A DNA stretch of 64,000 nt from Pseudomonas syringae. GTDB taxonomy: Bacteria > Pseudomonadota > Gammaproteobacteria > Pseudomonadales > Pseudomonadaceae. The notes below the pieces were generated by a model. It was not told the DNA's origin. It saw nothing but the letters and a program-made list of their open reading frames with translations, and did not search any database. Of the stretch, positions 42,192-52,331 are shown piece by piece. A program made the translations under genes and the position numbers. Location of the stretch: assembly GCF_021605415.1 (NCBI RefSeq), contig NZ_WKEQ01000010.1:62001-126000 (forward strand), written 5' to 3'. Within the stretch, counting starts at the first letter, position 1, and every line of letters starts with the position of its first letter.

Positions 42192-43391
42192 TTACGCCGC
42201 ACTGAACATCTTATGCGGATCAATCACAAACTTCTTCGGCACGCCCGCATCGAACTCGCCATAACCTTCCGGCGCCTGGTCGAGGCTGATGACTTGCACG
42301 CCGACCACTTCGGCGATGTTGATGCGATCCCACATGATCGCCTGCATCAGCGCGCGGTTGTACTTCATCACCGGGGTTTGCCCGGTGTGGAAGCTGTGGG
42401 ATTTCGCCCAGCCCAGACCGAAGCGAATGCTCAGGCTGCCCATTTTCGCGGCAGCGTCGACGGCGCCCGGGTCTTCGGTCACGTACAGCCCCGGAATACC
42501 GATCTTGCCCGCCACGCGCACCACGCCCATCAGCGAGTTGAGCACCGTGGCCGGCGCTTCGGATTTCACCCCGTCATGGCCGTGGCCGCGTGCTTCGAAG
42601 CCCACGCAGTCCACCGCGCAATCGACTTCCGGTTCGCCCAGCAGCGCGGCAATCTGTTCATGCAGCGGCGTGTCTTTCGACAGGTCGACGATCTCAAAAC
42701 CCTGCGCCTTGGCGTGGGCCAGGCGAATGGTGTTGACGTCGCCGACGATCACTACCGCCGCACCCAGCAGGCGCGCCGAAGCCGCAGCGGCCAGACCGAC
42801 CGGGCCGGCACCCGCGATGTACACGGTGCTGCCAGGGCCGACGCCAGCGGTGACGGCACCGTGGTAACCGGTCGGAAGGATGTCGGAGAGGCAGGTCAGG
42901 TCGCGGATTTTCTCCATGGCCTTGTCGCGATCCGGCAGTTTCAGCAAGTTGAAATCAGCGTATGGCACCAGCACGTATTCGGCCTGGCCGCCGGTCCAGT
43001 CGCCCATGTCGACATAACCGTAAGCGCCACCGGCACGGGCCGGGTTGACGGTCAGGCAGACGCCGGTGTGCTGTTCCTTGCAGGAACGGCAGCGCCCGCA
43101 CGCCACGTTGAACGGTACGGAAACCAGGTCGCCGATTTTCAGGTTCTCGACGTCGGAGCCTTTTTCGATCACCTCGCCGGTGATTTCATGACCCAGCACC
43201 AGACCGGTCTGCGCCGTTGTGCGGCCGCGCACCATGTGCTGGTCGGAGCCGCAGATGTTGGTAGAGACCACGCGCAGGATGACGCCGTGTTCGATCTTCC
43301 TGCCGCGCGGATCCTGCATTTTCGGATAGTCGATTTTCTGTACTTCGACCTTGCCCGCGCCGAGATACACCACACCACGATTGCCAGACAT
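42192..43391 (-). CDS. fdhA: Glutathione-independent formaldehyde dehydrogenase FdhA
   Basis: NAD-dependent, zinc medium-chain dehydrogenase that oxidises formaldehyde released by sarcosine demethylation. 399 residues. The catalytic zinc site is STNICGSDQHMVRGR and GHEITGEV, and the structural zinc site is CGRCRSCKEQHTGVC. The Rossmann motif is VYIAGAGPVGLAAAASARLL. Length and insertions match P. putida formaldehyde dehydrogenase, not ordinary alcohol dehydrogenases. The ATG at 43391 has GAGGTGAAAGC upstream. It is the last gene of the glyA-sox-purU-fdhA row. Confidence 0.95.
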   Translation of the reverse strand: MSGNRGVVYLGAGKVEVQKIDYPKMQDPRGRKIEHGVILRVVSTNICGSDQHMVRGRTTAQTGLVLGHEITGEVIEKGSDVENLKIGDLVSVPFNVACGRCRSCKEQHTGVCLTVNPARAGGAYGYVDMGDWTGGQAEYVLVPYADFNLLKLPDRDKAMEKIRDLTCLSDILPTGYHGAVTAGVGPGSTVYIAGAGPVGLAAAASARLLGAAVVIVGDVNTIRLAHAKAQGFEIVDLSKDTPLHEQIAALLGEPEVDCAVDCVGFEARGHGHDGVKSEAPATVLNSLMGVVRVAGKIGIPGLYVTEDPGAVDAAAKMGSLSIRFGLGWAKSHSFHTGQTPVMKYNRALMQAIMWDRINIAEVVGVQVISLDQAPEGYGEFDAGVPKKFVIDPHKMFSAA

Positions 43392-43490
43392 GCTTTCACC
43401 TCGCTGTTGTTGTTATGGAACCGCGTTGCCCAGGCAGGCAGCGCGTTAAGTGCTCGGGTACAGATGCTGATTGTTGCGTTGTCAGTTATG

Positions 43491-43590
43491 GCCCCATCGC
43501 TGGCAAGCCAGCTCCCACAGGATTTGAGTTGGATGCAAAAATCCGTGTACGACGCAAATCCCTGTGGGAGCTGGCTTGCCAGCGATGGCG
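43491..43590. repeat. REP pair between purU and fdhA
   Basis: CATCGCTGGCAAGCCAGCTC (from 43495) faces TGTGGGAGCTGGCTTGCCAG (from 43563). The second arm touches the purU stop. Confidence 0.85.
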
Positions 43591-43592
43591 GC

Positions 43593-44450
43593 CTAAAGAA
43601 CAACTGTTCTATTGGCGTTCAAAAACACCCTTCTTTCGATGTGATACCCAACGGCCCGGGCCAGGGTCAGCCCTTCGATATCCCGCCCCTTGGCGATCAA
43701 ATCTTCCGGGTAATGACTGTGATCCACCGCCTCAACGCCCTGGGCGATGATCGGCCCCTCGTCGAGGTCGTTGTTGATGTAATGCGCTGTCGCACCGACC
43801 AGTTTCACCCCTTTGTTGTAGGCCTGGTGATAGGGCTTGGCGCCCTTGAAGCCCGGCAACAGCGAGTGATGAATGTTGATCGCTTTGCCATCGAGCTTGC
43901 GGCACAGCTCCGGCGACAACACCTGCATGTAGCGGGCGAGGATCACCAGTTCGGCACCGGACTCTTCGATCACCTGCCAGACCTGACGCTCTTGCGCCGG
44001 TTTGTCATTGGGGTCGAGGGGGAAATGGTAGTACGGAATCTGGTGCCAGTCGGCCAGCGGCTTGAGATCCGGATGATTGGACACCACCGCTGCCACGTCC
44101 ATCGACAACTGGCCGATGCGCTGGCGGTAGAGCAAATCATTGAGGCAGTGATCGGCCTTGGAGACCATGATCACCACTTTCGGACGGTAATTCGGCGCGG
44201 TCAGCTCGAAGATCATGCCGAAGGCCTCGCCCCGCTCTTGCAGGCCTGCGCGGAAGGACTTTTCATCGAAGCCGTCGGGCTGACGGAATTCCACGCGAAT
44301 GAAAAAACGGCCCGAGAGCCGGTCATCGAAGGAATGGTGTTCGGTGACGTAGCAACGCTGCTCGAACAGAAAACCCGTCACCGCGTCCACGGTGCCGAGC
44401 ACGCTGGGGCAGTCGGCGGTCAGAATCCATGTGTCTGGGGCGCGGCTCAT
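43593..44450 (-). CDS. purU: PurU, formyltetrahydrofolate deformylase
   Basis: Hydrolyses 10-formyl-THF to formate and THF, freeing folate when C1 units are in excess. 285 residues. The N-terminal ACT domain (TWILTADCPSVLGTVDAVTG) precedes a formyltransferase-like catalytic domain with SNHPDLKPL, INIHHSLLPGFKGAKPYHQA (catalytic His) and DEGPIIAQG (catalytic Asp). The start is at MSRAPDTW (44450); upstream codons fall in a repeat. It links to sarcosine breakdown by position. Confidence 0.95.
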   Translation of the reverse strand: MSRAPDTWILTADCPSVLGTVDAVTGFLFEQRCYVTEHHSFDDRLSGRFFIRVEFRQPDGFDEKSFRAGLQERGEAFGMIFELTAPNYRPKVVIMVSKADHCLNDLLYRQRIGQLSMDVAAVVSNHPDLKPLADWHQIPYYHFPLDPNDKPAQERQVWQVIEESGAELVILARYMQVLSPELCRKLDGKAINIHHSLLPGFKGAKPYHQAYNKGVKLVGATAHYINNDLDEGPIIAQGVEAVDHSHYPEDLIAKGRDIEGLTLARAVGYHIERRVFLNANRTVVL

Positions 44451-44463
44451 ATTTTTTCCTCTT

Positions 44464-44586
44464 ATCGTACCCACGTCGAGGCGTCGAACCGTCTGCGTGG
44501 GAATGCCGCCATGGACGCTCGGCGTCCGCTCTTGGGACGCGGAGCGTCCCGGGATGCATTCCCACGCAGAGCGTGGGAACGATCAT
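44464..44586. repeat. GTTCCCACGC-family inverted repeat between soxG and purU
   Basis: TCTGCGTGGGAATGCCGCCA (44491-44510) faces GCATTCCCACGCAGAGCGTG (44556-44575). Internal GGACGCTC/GGACGCGGAGCG elements also pair. Same family as at 39.9 kb and around the RAYT gene. Confidence 0.8.
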
Positions 44587-44588
44587 CA

Positions 44589-45221
44589 TCAAGCCTGAAC
44601 GCTAAGCCCGTACTCAGCCGAAGCATCCTGCAACCACAACCACCAGTAGTCCGAGAAGCTGCGACGAATCAGCAGTTCCCAAGTGTCTTCGGCCGTGTGA
44701 CGAATCATCAGTTGCGATTTCGCAAACACCGTCCCGACCGCTTTACCGACCGGGAAGCTGTTCGGATGCACGTCGTAGCTGGTGGATTTCATCAGCACCT
44801 GACGCACGTTCGGGCCGCTCAGTTCGAGCAGTTGCTGGCCGCCGCTGACGTTGACGATTGCAATGTGCAGATCGCCCAGTGCTTCACGCAGTTTCTGTTC
44901 GGTGGCGAACTCTTCACCGCTCGGCACAATCAGCAGCCACTCGTCCGGGCCCATCCATTGCAGGCTGGATTCGCCTTTGACGATGACGCTCAGAGCACCC
45001 GGCAGTTCGATGCCGAGGGCTTTGTGCACGCCGGCGGCGAACGCGGCGTCATGGCCATCGCCACGAATGGTCAGATGACCGAGGAGTTTTTTCTCGCGCA
45101 CAATCACGCCGGCGCTCTTGCGACCCTTGCCCACCAGCGAGGCGAGGTCGGCGTGATGCAGCGACGACTCGGCCTTGGCCCCGGTGGTCGGGCGTTGTTG
45201 GTAAACGTTGGCTGTGGTCAT
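44589..45221 (-). CDS. soxG: Sarcosine oxidase gamma subunit
   Basis: 210 residues, the smallest folate-domain-like subunit of heterotetrameric sarcosine oxidase. The characteristic run is DEWLLIVPSGEE, then VSGGQQLLELSGPNVRQVLM, KSTSYDVHPNSFPVGKAVGT and LLIRRSFSDYWWLWLQDAS. It follows soxA by 127 bp, which contain a REP pair. It completes the BDAG set that converts sarcosine, THF and O2 to glycine, 5,10-methylene-THF and H2O2. Confidence 0.94.
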   Translation of the reverse strand: MTTANVYQQRPTTGAKAESSLHHADLASLVGKGRKSAGVIVREKKLLGHLTIRGDGHDAAFAAGVHKALGIELPGALSVIVKGESSLQWMGPDEWLLIVPSGEEFATEQKLREALGDLHIAIVNVSGGQQLLELSGPNVRQVLMKSTSYDVHPNSFPVGKAVGTVFAKSQLMIRHTAEDTWELLIRRSFSDYWWLWLQDASAEYGLSVQA

Positions 45222-45246
45222 AAAGCACCTTCCTGAATTCGTAATC

Positions 45247-45339
45247 CCTGTGGGAGTGGGCTTGCCCGCGATTGCGATCCGTCAGTCACAGATGTGGTAT
45301 CTGCCTGACGCCATCGCGGGCAAGCCCGCTCCCACAGGT
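45247..45339. repeat. REP pair (GGGCTTGCCCGC variant) between soxA and soxG
   Basis: TGTGGGAGTGGGCTTGCCCG (from 45249) faces CATCGCGGGCAAGCCCGCTC (from 45311). It lies inside the sox gene row. Confidence 0.85.
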
Positions 45340-45348
45340 GCTGTGGTG

Positions 45349-48300
45349 TCAGATGTTTTGGCGATCACCTTTCGGATCGAAGAACACCGAAGAAACGATT
45401 TCAGCCTCGATCACGCTGCCATCGGCCAGCGGTGCGAACACCCGCTCGCCCATACGCTTCAAACCGCCCTTGACCACGCCCATGGCAAACGAATAACCGA
45501 GGGAGTTGTGCGCATAGCTGGAGGTCACGTGGCCGACCATGGTCATCGGGATCGCTTGCTTGGTGTTAAACACCAGTTGCGCGCCTTCCGGCAGCCATTT
45601 TTCCGGATCGATCGGCTTCAGGCCCACCAGTTGCTTGCGCTGATCGCGCACGGTGTCTTCACGGTTCATGCCGCGCTGGCCGATCCAAGGGAACGGCTTG
45701 GTGCGACCGACGCACCAGCCCATGTTCAGGTCATCCGGGGTCATCGAGCTGTCGGTGTCCTGACCCACGATGATGAAACCCTTCTCGGCCCGCAGAACGT
45801 GCATGGTCTCTGTGCCGTACGGCGTGAGATTGTACTTTTTGCCGGCCTCGACGATCTTTTCCAGCACGCCCATCGCGTAGTCGGCCTGCACGTTGACTTC
45901 GTACGACAGCTCACCGGTAAACGAAATACGGAACACCCGCGCCGGCACGCCGCCGACCTGGCCTTCTTTCCAGGTCATGAACGGGAAGCCGTCCTTGTCC
46001 AGATCGATGTCGGTGACTTCGCTGAGCAATTTGCGGCTGTTCGGACCCGACAGGGTCATGGTTGCCCAGTGGTCGGTGACGGAGGTGAAGTAGACCTTCA
46101 TGTCCGGCCATTCAGTCTGGTGGTACAGCTCCAGCCATTGCAGCACGCGGGCCGCGCCGCCGGTGGTGGTGGTCATGACGAAATGGTTGTCGGCCAGGCA
46201 CGCCGTCACGCCGTCGTCGAAGACCATGCCGTCTTCTTTGCACATCAAGCCGTAACGGGCCTTGCCCACGTCGAGCTTGGTCCAGGCGTTGGTGTAGACG
46301 CGGTTGAGGAATTCGCGGGCATCCGGGCCTTGAATGTCGATCTTGCCCAGGGTTGAAGCATCGAGCAGGCCGACGCTGTCGCGCACGGCTTTGCATTCGC
46401 GCTTGACCGCTGCATGCAAGTCTTCACCGTTTTTCGGGAAATACCACGGACGCTTCCACTGGCCGACGTCTTCGAACTCGGCGCCGTTTTTCAGGTGCCA
46501 TTGATGCAACGCGGTGTAACGCACCGGCTCGAAGATGTGTCCGCAGTGACGACCGGCCACCGCGCCGAATGTCACCGGTGTGTAGTTCGGCCGGAACATC
46601 GTGGTGCCCATCTGCGGGATGGTCACGTTCAGCGAACGGGCCGCGATGGCCAGACCGTTGACGTTGCCGAGCTTGCCCTGATCGGTGCCGAAGCCCAGCG
46701 CGGTGTAGCGTTTGACGTGTTCGACCGACTCGAAACCCTCGCGGGTGGCCAGTTCGATACCGCCAGCGGTGACGTCATTCTGCAAGTCGACGAATTGCTT
46801 CGGCGCACGCGCGGAGTTCTTTTCGTGCGGCACCTGGAACAGCGCCAGGGTCGGTTCTTCGTGACGACTCAGGGCTTTGGGCAACACCGCTTCGACGGTC
46901 TGGAAACCGGCTTCGGCGGCAGCGCGCACGCCACCCTCGAAACCATCGGCCAGCGAATCGCCGAGGCCGTAAACACCGTTGATGCCGCCGACGCACACGC
47001 GTTTCTGCGGGGCTTCGCCCGGTACGAAGCCGAGGATGTCTTCACGCCAGGTCGGCTTGCCGCCCAAGTGCGAGGCCAGGTGAACCACCGGGCTGTAACC
47101 GCCGGAACTGGCGACCAAGTCACAGTCGAGCCATTCGCCCGGGCTGGTGACTTTGTGGGCTTTGACATCAATGGCGGCGACACGGGCAGCGGTCACGCGC
47201 TTGGTGCCACGGGCCTCGATCACGGCGCTGCCGGTAAGGATGCGGATGCCTTTGGCGCGGGCTTCTTCCACCAGCGCACCGCGCGGGTTGCTGCGGGCGT
47301 CGGCGATAGCGACCACTTGCAGGCTGGCGTCGAGCCAGTCCAGCGCCACGCGGTAGGCGTGATCGTTGTTGGTGCTCAGGACAAGTTTTTTGCCCGGCGC
47401 CACACCGTAACGGCGCACGTAAGTCGAGACCGCACCAGCCAGCATGTTGCCCGGCACGTCGTTATTGCCGTAAACCAGTGGACGCTCGTGAGCGCCGGTC
47501 GCCAGCACCACACGCTTGGCGCGAACCCGGTGGATGCGCTGACGCACCTGGCCGATGGGCGCGCGGTCGCCGAGGTGATCGGTCAGGCGCTCGTGAATGG
47601 TCAGGAAATTATGGTCGTGGTAGCCGTTGACCGTGGCGCGCGGCAACAGCAGCACGTCCGGGGTGTTCTTCAGTTCGGCGATGACGCCGGCGACCCATTC
47701 CACGGCAGGCTTGCCGTCGAGGCTTTCGCGGGAGTCGAGCAGGCTGCCGCCGAACTCTTCCTGCTCATCGGCCAGAATGACTCGGGCGCCGCTGCGTGCT
47801 GCCGCCAGCGCCGCCGCCAGACCGGCCGGCCCGCCGCCGACAATCAGCACGTCGCAATGCTGGTTCATGTAGTCGTAGGTGTCCGGATCGTTCTCGGTCG
47901 GCGAGCGGCCCAGACCGGCAGCCTTACGGATGTATTTCTCGTACGTCATCCAGAACGATTGCGGGTACATGAAGGTTTTGTAGTAGAAACCCGGCGGCAT
48001 CAGCTTGCCGCCGACCTTGCCGAGAATCCCCATCATGTCGTTGTTGACACTCGGCCAGCCGTTGGTGCTGGTGGCGACCAGGCCTTGATACAACGCCTGT
48101 TGCGTGGCGCGCACGTTGGGAATTTGCGTGGCTTCGGTGGCGCCGATCTGCAGCACCGCGTTCGGCTCTTCGGCACCGGCGGCAAAGATGCCGCGCGGAC
48201 GGGAGTACTTGAAGCTGCGACCGATGATATCGACACCGTTGGCGATCAGCGCAGCGGCCAGCGAATCACCTTCAAAGCCTTTGTAGCTCTGGCCGTTGAA

Positions 48301-48366
48301 GGTGAAACTCAGCACTTTGTTGCGGTCGATCCGGCCACCGTTGGACAGGCGATTGATCTGGCTCAT
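45349..48366 (-). CDS. soxA: Sarcosine oxidase alpha subunit
   Basis: 1005 residues. An N-terminal [2Fe-2S]-like/ubiquitin-fold region (FTFNGQSYKGFEGDSLAAAL) precedes a dinucleotide-binding domain with GGGPAGLAAALAAARSGARV and VLATGAHERPLVYGNNDVPG. A C-terminal aminomethyltransferase-like domain (about 600-1000) has REFLNRVYTNAWTKLDVGKA and GEDLHAAVKRECKAVRDSVG and binds folate. It forms the core of the heterotetramer. The ATG at 48366 overlaps the soxD stop by 4 bp. Confidence 0.96.
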   Translation of the reverse strand: MSQINRLSNGGRIDRNKVLSFTFNGQSYKGFEGDSLAAALIANGVDIIGRSFKYSRPRGIFAAGAEEPNAVLQIGATEATQIPNVRATQQALYQGLVATSTNGWPSVNNDMMGILGKVGGKLMPPGFYYKTFMYPQSFWMTYEKYIRKAAGLGRSPTENDPDTYDYMNQHCDVLIVGGGPAGLAAALAAARSGARVILADEQEEFGGSLLDSRESLDGKPAVEWVAGVIAELKNTPDVLLLPRATVNGYHDHNFLTIHERLTDHLGDRAPIGQVRQRIHRVRAKRVVLATGAHERPLVYGNNDVPGNMLAGAVSTYVRRYGVAPGKKLVLSTNNDHAYRVALDWLDASLQVVAIADARSNPRGALVEEARAKGIRILTGSAVIEARGTKRVTAARVAAIDVKAHKVTSPGEWLDCDLVASSGGYSPVVHLASHLGGKPTWREDILGFVPGEAPQKRVCVGGINGVYGLGDSLADGFEGGVRAAAEAGFQTVEAVLPKALSRHEEPTLALFQVPHEKNSARAPKQFVDLQNDVTAGGIELATREGFESVEHVKRYTALGFGTDQGKLGNVNGLAIAARSLNVTIPQMGTTMFRPNYTPVTFGAVAGRHCGHIFEPVRYTALHQWHLKNGAEFEDVGQWKRPWYFPKNGEDLHAAVKRECKAVRDSVGLLDASTLGKIDIQGPDAREFLNRVYTNAWTKLDVGKARYGLMCKEDGMVFDDGVTACLADNHFVMTTTTGGAARVLQWLELYHQTEWPDMKVYFTSVTDHWATMTLSGPNSRKLLSEVTDIDLDKDGFPFMTWKEGQVGGVPARVFRISFTGELSYEVNVQADYAMGVLEKIVEAGKKYNLTPYGTETMHVLRAEKGFIIVGQDTDSSMTPDDLNMGWCVGRTKPFPWIGQRGMNREDTVRDQRKQLVGLKPIDPEKWLPEGAQLVFNTKQAIPMTMVGHVTSSYAHNSLGYSFAMGVVKGGLKRMGERVFAPLADGSVIEAEIVSSVFFDPKGDRQNI

Positions 48367-48692
48367 ACCTTCTCTCCCAGCGCCGTCGCGGCCGCTTTCG
48401 GGCTGTCGGTCTTGTCGGTGAATTGCGGCTTCTCGCCGATTTTGTAGCTTTCGAGAATCTCGTAGGTCACGGTGTCGCGGGTGACGTTGAAGTACTGGCG
48501 GCAACCGGCGACGTGATCCCACAACTCGTGGTGCAGGCCGCGCGGGTTGTCACGGAAAAACATGTAGTCGCCCCACTCTTCATCAGTGCAGGCGTTCGGA
48601 TCCAGTGGACGCGGAATGTGCGCCTGGCCGGATGGGTGGAATTCCTCTTCGGAGCGCAGCTCGCCGCAGTGAGGACAGAAGATATGCAACAT
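48363..48692 (-). CDS. soxD: Sarcosine oxidase delta subunit
   Basis: 109 residues. The zinc-binding N-terminus is FCPHCGELRSEEEFHPSGQA (Cys6 and Cys9), with the distal HVAGCRQYFNVTRDT. This is the family pattern of the small zinc subunit that holds the complex together. It lies between soxB (14 bp) and soxA (4-bp overlap), the canonical B-D-A-G order. Confidence 0.95.
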   Translation of the reverse strand: MLHIFCPHCGELRSEEEFHPSGQAHIPRPLDPNACTDEEWGDYMFFRDNPRGLHHELWDHVAGCRQYFNVTRDTVTYEILESYKIGEKPQFTDKTDSPKAAATALGEKV

Positions 48693-48706
48693 GGGGATTT
48701 CTCCTG

Positions 48707-49957
48707 TTAGTGGGCAACCGCAGCAGCGCCGTGTTCATCGATCAACGCACCGTTGTGGAAACGGTCGATGGAGAAAGGTGCGGCCAACGGGTGCATTTCA
48801 CCCTTGGCCAGGCTCGCGGCAAATACGTTGCCCGAGCCCGGTGTGGCCTTGAAGCCGCCGGTGCCCCAACCGCAGTTGAAGAACATGTTCGGCACCGGGG
48901 TTTTCGAAATGATCGGGCAAGCGTCCGGCGTGGTGTCGACGATGCCGCCCCACTGCCGGTTCATGCGCACTCGCGAGAGCACCGGGAACATCTCGACGAT
49001 GGCCTGGATGGTGTGCTCGATCACCGGGTACGAACCGCGCTGGCCGTAGCCGTTGTAGCCGTCGATACCGGCACCGATCACCAGGTCGCCCTTGTCGGAC
49101 TGGCTGATGTAACCGTGCACGGCGTTGGACATGATCACGCTGTCGATAATCGGTTTGATCGGCTCCGACACCAGCGCTTGCAGCGGGTGGGATTCGATCG
49201 GCAAGCGGAAGCCGGCGAGCTTGGCCATGTGCCCGGAGTTACCGGCAGTGACCACGCCGACGCGCTTGGCGCCGATGAAGCCCTTGTTGGTTTCCACGCC
49301 GATGCACACGCCATTTTCTTTGCGGAAACCGATCACTTCGGTCTGCTGGATCAAGTCCACGCCAAGGGCGTCGGCAGCACGGGCGAAGCCCCAGGCCACG
49401 GCATCGTGACGAGCGACGCCGCCGCGACGCTGGACGGTCGCGCCCATTACCGGGTAGCGGGTGTTCTTCGAGCAGTCGAGGTACGGAATCTCGTCCGCGA
49501 CTTGCTTGGCGTTGAGCAGCTCGCCGTCGACGCCGTTGAGGCGGTTGGCGCTGACCCGACGCTCGGAATCACGAATGTCTTGCAGGGTGTGGCACAGGTT
49601 GTAAACGCCACGCTGGGAGAACATCACGTTGTAGTTCAGATCCTGCGACAGGCCTTCCCACAATTTCATCGCGTGTTCGTACAGGTGCGCCGACTCGTCC
49701 CACAGGTAGTTGGAGCGGACGATGGTGGTGTTGCGCGCGGTATTACCGCCGCCCAGCCAGCCTTTCTCGACCACGGCCACGTTAGTGATGCCGTGCTCTT
49801 TCGCCAGGTAGTAGGCTGTTGCCAGACCATGCCCGCCACCGCCGACGATGACCACGTCGTAGACCTTTTTCGGGGTCGGCGTGCGCCACATGCGCTGCCA
49901 GTTTTCATGGTGGCTGAGCGAGTGTTTGAAGAGGCCGAAGCCTGAATAGCGTTGCAT
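48707..49957 (-). CDS. soxB: Sarcosine oxidase beta subunit
   Basis: 416 residues. FAD-binding motif [20 protein letters not shown] near the N-terminus. It carries the covalent FMN and the sarcosine oxidation site; the conserved [20 protein letters not shown] and [20 protein letters not shown] are typical. Of two in-frame ATGs, 49957 is preferred since GGAG sits 9 bases before it; 49963 would place the site too close. It follows glyA by 20 bp and is probably cotranscribed with it. Confidence 0.95.
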   Translation of the reverse strand: MQRYSGFGLFKHSLSHHENWQRMWRTPTPKKVYDVVIVGGGGHGLATAYYLAKEHGITNVAVVEKGWLGGGNTARNTTIVRSNYLWDESAHLYEHAMKLWEGLSQDLNYNVMFSQRGVYNLCHTLQDIRDSERRVSANRLNGVDGELLNAKQVADEIPYLDCSKNTRYPVMGATVQRRGGVARHDAVAWGFARAADALGVDLIQQTEVIGFRKENGVCIGVETNKGFIGAKRVGVVTAGNSGHMAKLAGFRLPIESHPLQALVSEPIKPIIDSVIMSNAVHGYISQSDKGDLVIGAGIDGYNGYGQRGSYPVIEHTIQAIVEMFPVLSRVRMNRQWGGIVDTTPDACPIISKTPVPNMFFNCGWGTGGFKATPGSGNVFAASLAKGEMHPLAAPFSIDRFHNGALIDEHGAAAVAH

Positions 49958-49977
49958 AGTCATTTACTCCAGAACGC

Positions 49978-51231
49978 TCAGCGATAAACCGGGAAGTCAG
50001 CGCACAGGGCCGAAACCTGTTCGGCGACATTCGCCTCGACATCAGCATCGCCGAGGTTGTCGAGGATGTCGCAGATCCAGCCGGCCAGCGTCTCGCACTG
50101 GGCAACCTTGAAGCCACGCGTGGTCACCGCCGGGGTGCCGATGCGCAGGCCCGAGGTCACGAACGGCGACTGCGGGTCGTTCGGCACTGCGTTCTTGTTG
50201 ACGGTGATGTGGGCGCGACCGAGGGCGGCGTCCGCCTCTTTGCCCGTGAGGCCCTGACGGATCAGGCTGACCAGAAACAGATGGTTATCGGTACCGCCGG
50301 ACACGACATCGTAGCCACGGTTGATAAACACGCTCGCCATCGCCTGGGCGTTGTCGATCACCTGTTGCTGATAGGCCTTGAAGCCAGGTTCGAGCGCTTC
50401 CTTGAAGCACACCGCTTTACCGGCGATGACGTGCATCAGCGGGCCACCCTGGGCACCGGGGAACACGGCCGCGTTGAGCTTTTTCTCGATCGCTTCGTTG
50501 GACTTGGCCAGGATCAGACCACCACGCGGGCCGCGCAGGGTTTTGTGCGTCGTGGTGGTGACCACGTCGGCGTACGGCAGCGGGTTCGGGTACAGACCGG
50601 CGGCGACCAGACCGGCGACGTGGGCCATGTCGACGAACAGCAGCGCGCCCACCTTGTCGGCAATCTGGCGGAAGCGCGGGAAATCCAGAGTCTTGGAATA
50701 AGCGGAGAAACCGGCCACGATCATCTTCGGCTGGCATTCGACGGCCAGACGCTCGACTTCGTCGTAATCGATCAGCCCGGTGTCGGTGTTGATTCCGTAT
50801 TGGACGGCGTTGTACAGCTTGCCCGAGGACGACACTTTGGCGCCGTGGGTCAGGTGACCGCCGTGGGCCAGGCTCATGCCGAGGATGGTGTCGCCGGCAT
50901 TGATCAGCGCGAGGTAAACGGCGCTGTTGGCGGAAGAACCGGAGTGCGGCTGGACGTTGGCATAGTCGGCGCCGAACAGCTGCTTGGCGCGCTCGATGGC
51001 CAGGGCTTCAACCTTGTCGACGTGCTCGCAGCCGCCGTAGTAACGCTTGCCGGGATAGCCTTCGGCGTATTTGTTGGTCAGGCCGCTGCCTTGCGCTTGC
51101 ATCACGCGCTTGCTGGTGTAGTTTTCCGACGCGATCAGCTCGATGTGATCTTCCTGACGTTGCTCCTCGGCATTCATCGCCGCCAGCAGTGCATCGTCAT
51201 AACCCTGGATCTGGTCTTGCTTGCTGAACAT
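49978..51231 (-). CDS. glyA: Serine hydroxymethyltransferase
   Basis: PLP enzyme interconverting serine and glycine with THF. 417 residues, the standard length. The Lys motif [19 protein letters not shown] holds the Schiff-base Lys, with [20 protein letters not shown] and [20 protein letters not shown] conserved. The start at 51231 (MFSKQDQ) has GGGAGAGACGCG upstream. As the first gene before soxBDAG it probably serves glycine betaine/sarcosine catabolism; pseudomonads have a second glyA elsewhere. Confidence 0.96.
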   Translation of the reverse strand: MFSKQDQIQGYDDALLAAMNAEEQRQEDHIELIASENYTSKRVMQAQGSGLTNKYAEGYPGKRYYGGCEHVDKVEALAIERAKQLFGADYANVQPHSGSSANSAVYLALINAGDTILGMSLAHGGHLTHGAKVSSSGKLYNAVQYGINTDTGLIDYDEVERLAVECQPKMIVAGFSAYSKTLDFPRFRQIADKVGALLFVDMAHVAGLVAAGLYPNPLPYADVVTTTTHKTLRGPRGGLILAKSNEAIEKKLNAAVFPGAQGGPLMHVIAGKAVCFKEALEPGFKAYQQQVIDNAQAMASVFINRGYDVVSGGTDNHLFLVSLIRQGLTGKEADAALGRAHITVNKNAVPNDPQSPFVTSGLRIGTPAVTTRGFKVAQCETLAGWICDILDNLGDADVEANVAEQVSALCADFPVYR

Positions 51232-51405
51232 CGCGTCTCTCCCGGCGGCGGCGGTGCGCCATTTTGTATGGGGTTCAGGCACCGGCGTTGCGGCCGTGCC
51301 CTTTGATGCGATGGTAGGGCTGGCGCCGACAGGTCAAATGCCTGCGGACGCCACGCAAAGGTTCGTTTACGACATGGACACAATTGCCTGAATCAACCCC
51401 GCCCC

Positions 51406-51486
51406 CGTAGGAGCTGCCGCAGGCTGCGATCTTTTGATGTTGTTTTTTTAAGATCAACAGATCGCAGCCTGCGGCAGCTTCTACAG
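51406..51486. repeat. Long inverted repeat (GGAGCTGCCGCAGGCTGCGA family)
   Basis: GTAGGAGCTGCCGCAGGCTG and CGATCTTTTGAT face their near-exact complement with a T-rich loop. Arms are about 30 bp. It lies between glyA and traX, which run the same way, and may act as the traX terminator. A single unit is at 13266 and a relative is at 57455. Confidence 0.85.
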
Positions 51487-51489
51487 GGG

Positions 51490-52200
51490 TTAAGCAAGGA
51501 TTTGGCGGATGGCGAGCAACAACAGGAAATGCGCCGGATACAGGGCATACGCCCAACGCCGCATCGGTGTCGGGTACAGGCTTTTGGCATGTCGCAACAG
51601 GAACACTCCCAGCCATGGCGCGATCAGGCACGTGACTACGCTGAGCATAGCGACCTGACTGCCCAATCGCGCCGAGTGGTACAGCACCTGCCATTGGTTG
51701 GCGGCCAGGCACACCAGCCCCGGCAGCAGGGCGAAATACCAGGGCTTGCGGAGAATCAAAAGCGTCATCAATGGCAGCAGTACGCCGAAGAAGCCGAACA
51801 TCAAATGGGTTGAAAAGAGCCCTGCCAGCAGAAGCGATCCACCGCCGAGCAATCGCGCTGTCAGCGTTCGATCCTGCCAGCCCCGCGCCACCAGCAACCC
51901 CAGTGCCAGGGTCGGCATGACGTTCAAAGTGTCGGGATCAGGCATAAATAAACGATAGGGAATCTCGCTCACCGCGCTGAACAGCGACAACCAGCCCAGA
52001 TATCGCCATTCATTTTTTTGCGCAGCACCGCGCGCCAGGTTCGCCGCCATTGCCAGACAGAACCACGGGAACGCCAGCCGCCCCGGTACAAACAGCCAGT
52101 CGGCGGAGAATCCGACATAGCGCAAGTGATCCAGCAGCATGCACAACAACGCCAGCCACTTGAGCAGATCCAGCGCACCGTCGCGTCGGCTCAGGTGCAT
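51490..52200 (-). CDS. TraX-family membrane protein
   Basis: 236 residues with six to eight hydrophobic helices. The opening RRDGALDLLKWLALLCMLLD and HLRYVGF, and the end YPTPMRRWAYALYPAHFLLL, match TraX/acyltransferase-3-like proteins, which resemble F-plasmid TraX (pilin N-acetylation). Chromosomal copies are common in Pseudomonas without conjugation genes, so a pilin role is doubtful. The start at 52200 is placed where the conserved MHLSRRDGALDLLKW begins; the longer frame adds an unrelated basic segment. Divergent from ltaE. Confidence 0.82.
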   Translation of the reverse strand: MHLSRRDGALDLLKWLALLCMLLDHLRYVGFSADWLFVPGRLAFPWFCLAMAANLARGAAQKNEWRYLGWLSLFSAVSEIPYRLFMPDPDTLNVMPTLALGLLVARGWQDRTLTARLLGGGSLLLAGLFSTHLMFGFFGVLLPLMTLLILRKPWYFALLPGLVCLAANQWQVLYHSARLGSQVAMLSVVTCLIAPWLGVFLLRHAKSLYPTPMRRWAYALYPAHFLLLLAIRQILA

Positions 52201-52331
52201 AATCGGCCGGCAAGCTGGTAATTTTCTGACTTCGACATCCTGTGTGCTCCCCCGGACGATCTTCGGTAAAGTGACGCACCCTTTATTGACCCCACGACGC
52301 GCCACAAGCGCATCGATCACGGAAGCCGGCC

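Noticed and set aside
42213..45236. A 1007-codon open frame on the + strand, and others of 600-680 codons at 11322-13130, 13466-15280, 46414-48447 and 60778-62841
   Set aside because: They are antisense to fdhA/purU/soxG, the acyl-CoA dehydrogenases, soxA and dgcB. Long antisense frames are common in GC-rich genes, and the products have no family features.
51232..51405. Glycine riboswitch upstream of glyA
   Set aside because: I could not find the conserved paired aptamer core on the minus strand; the leader looks unstructured apart from the REP-like pair.
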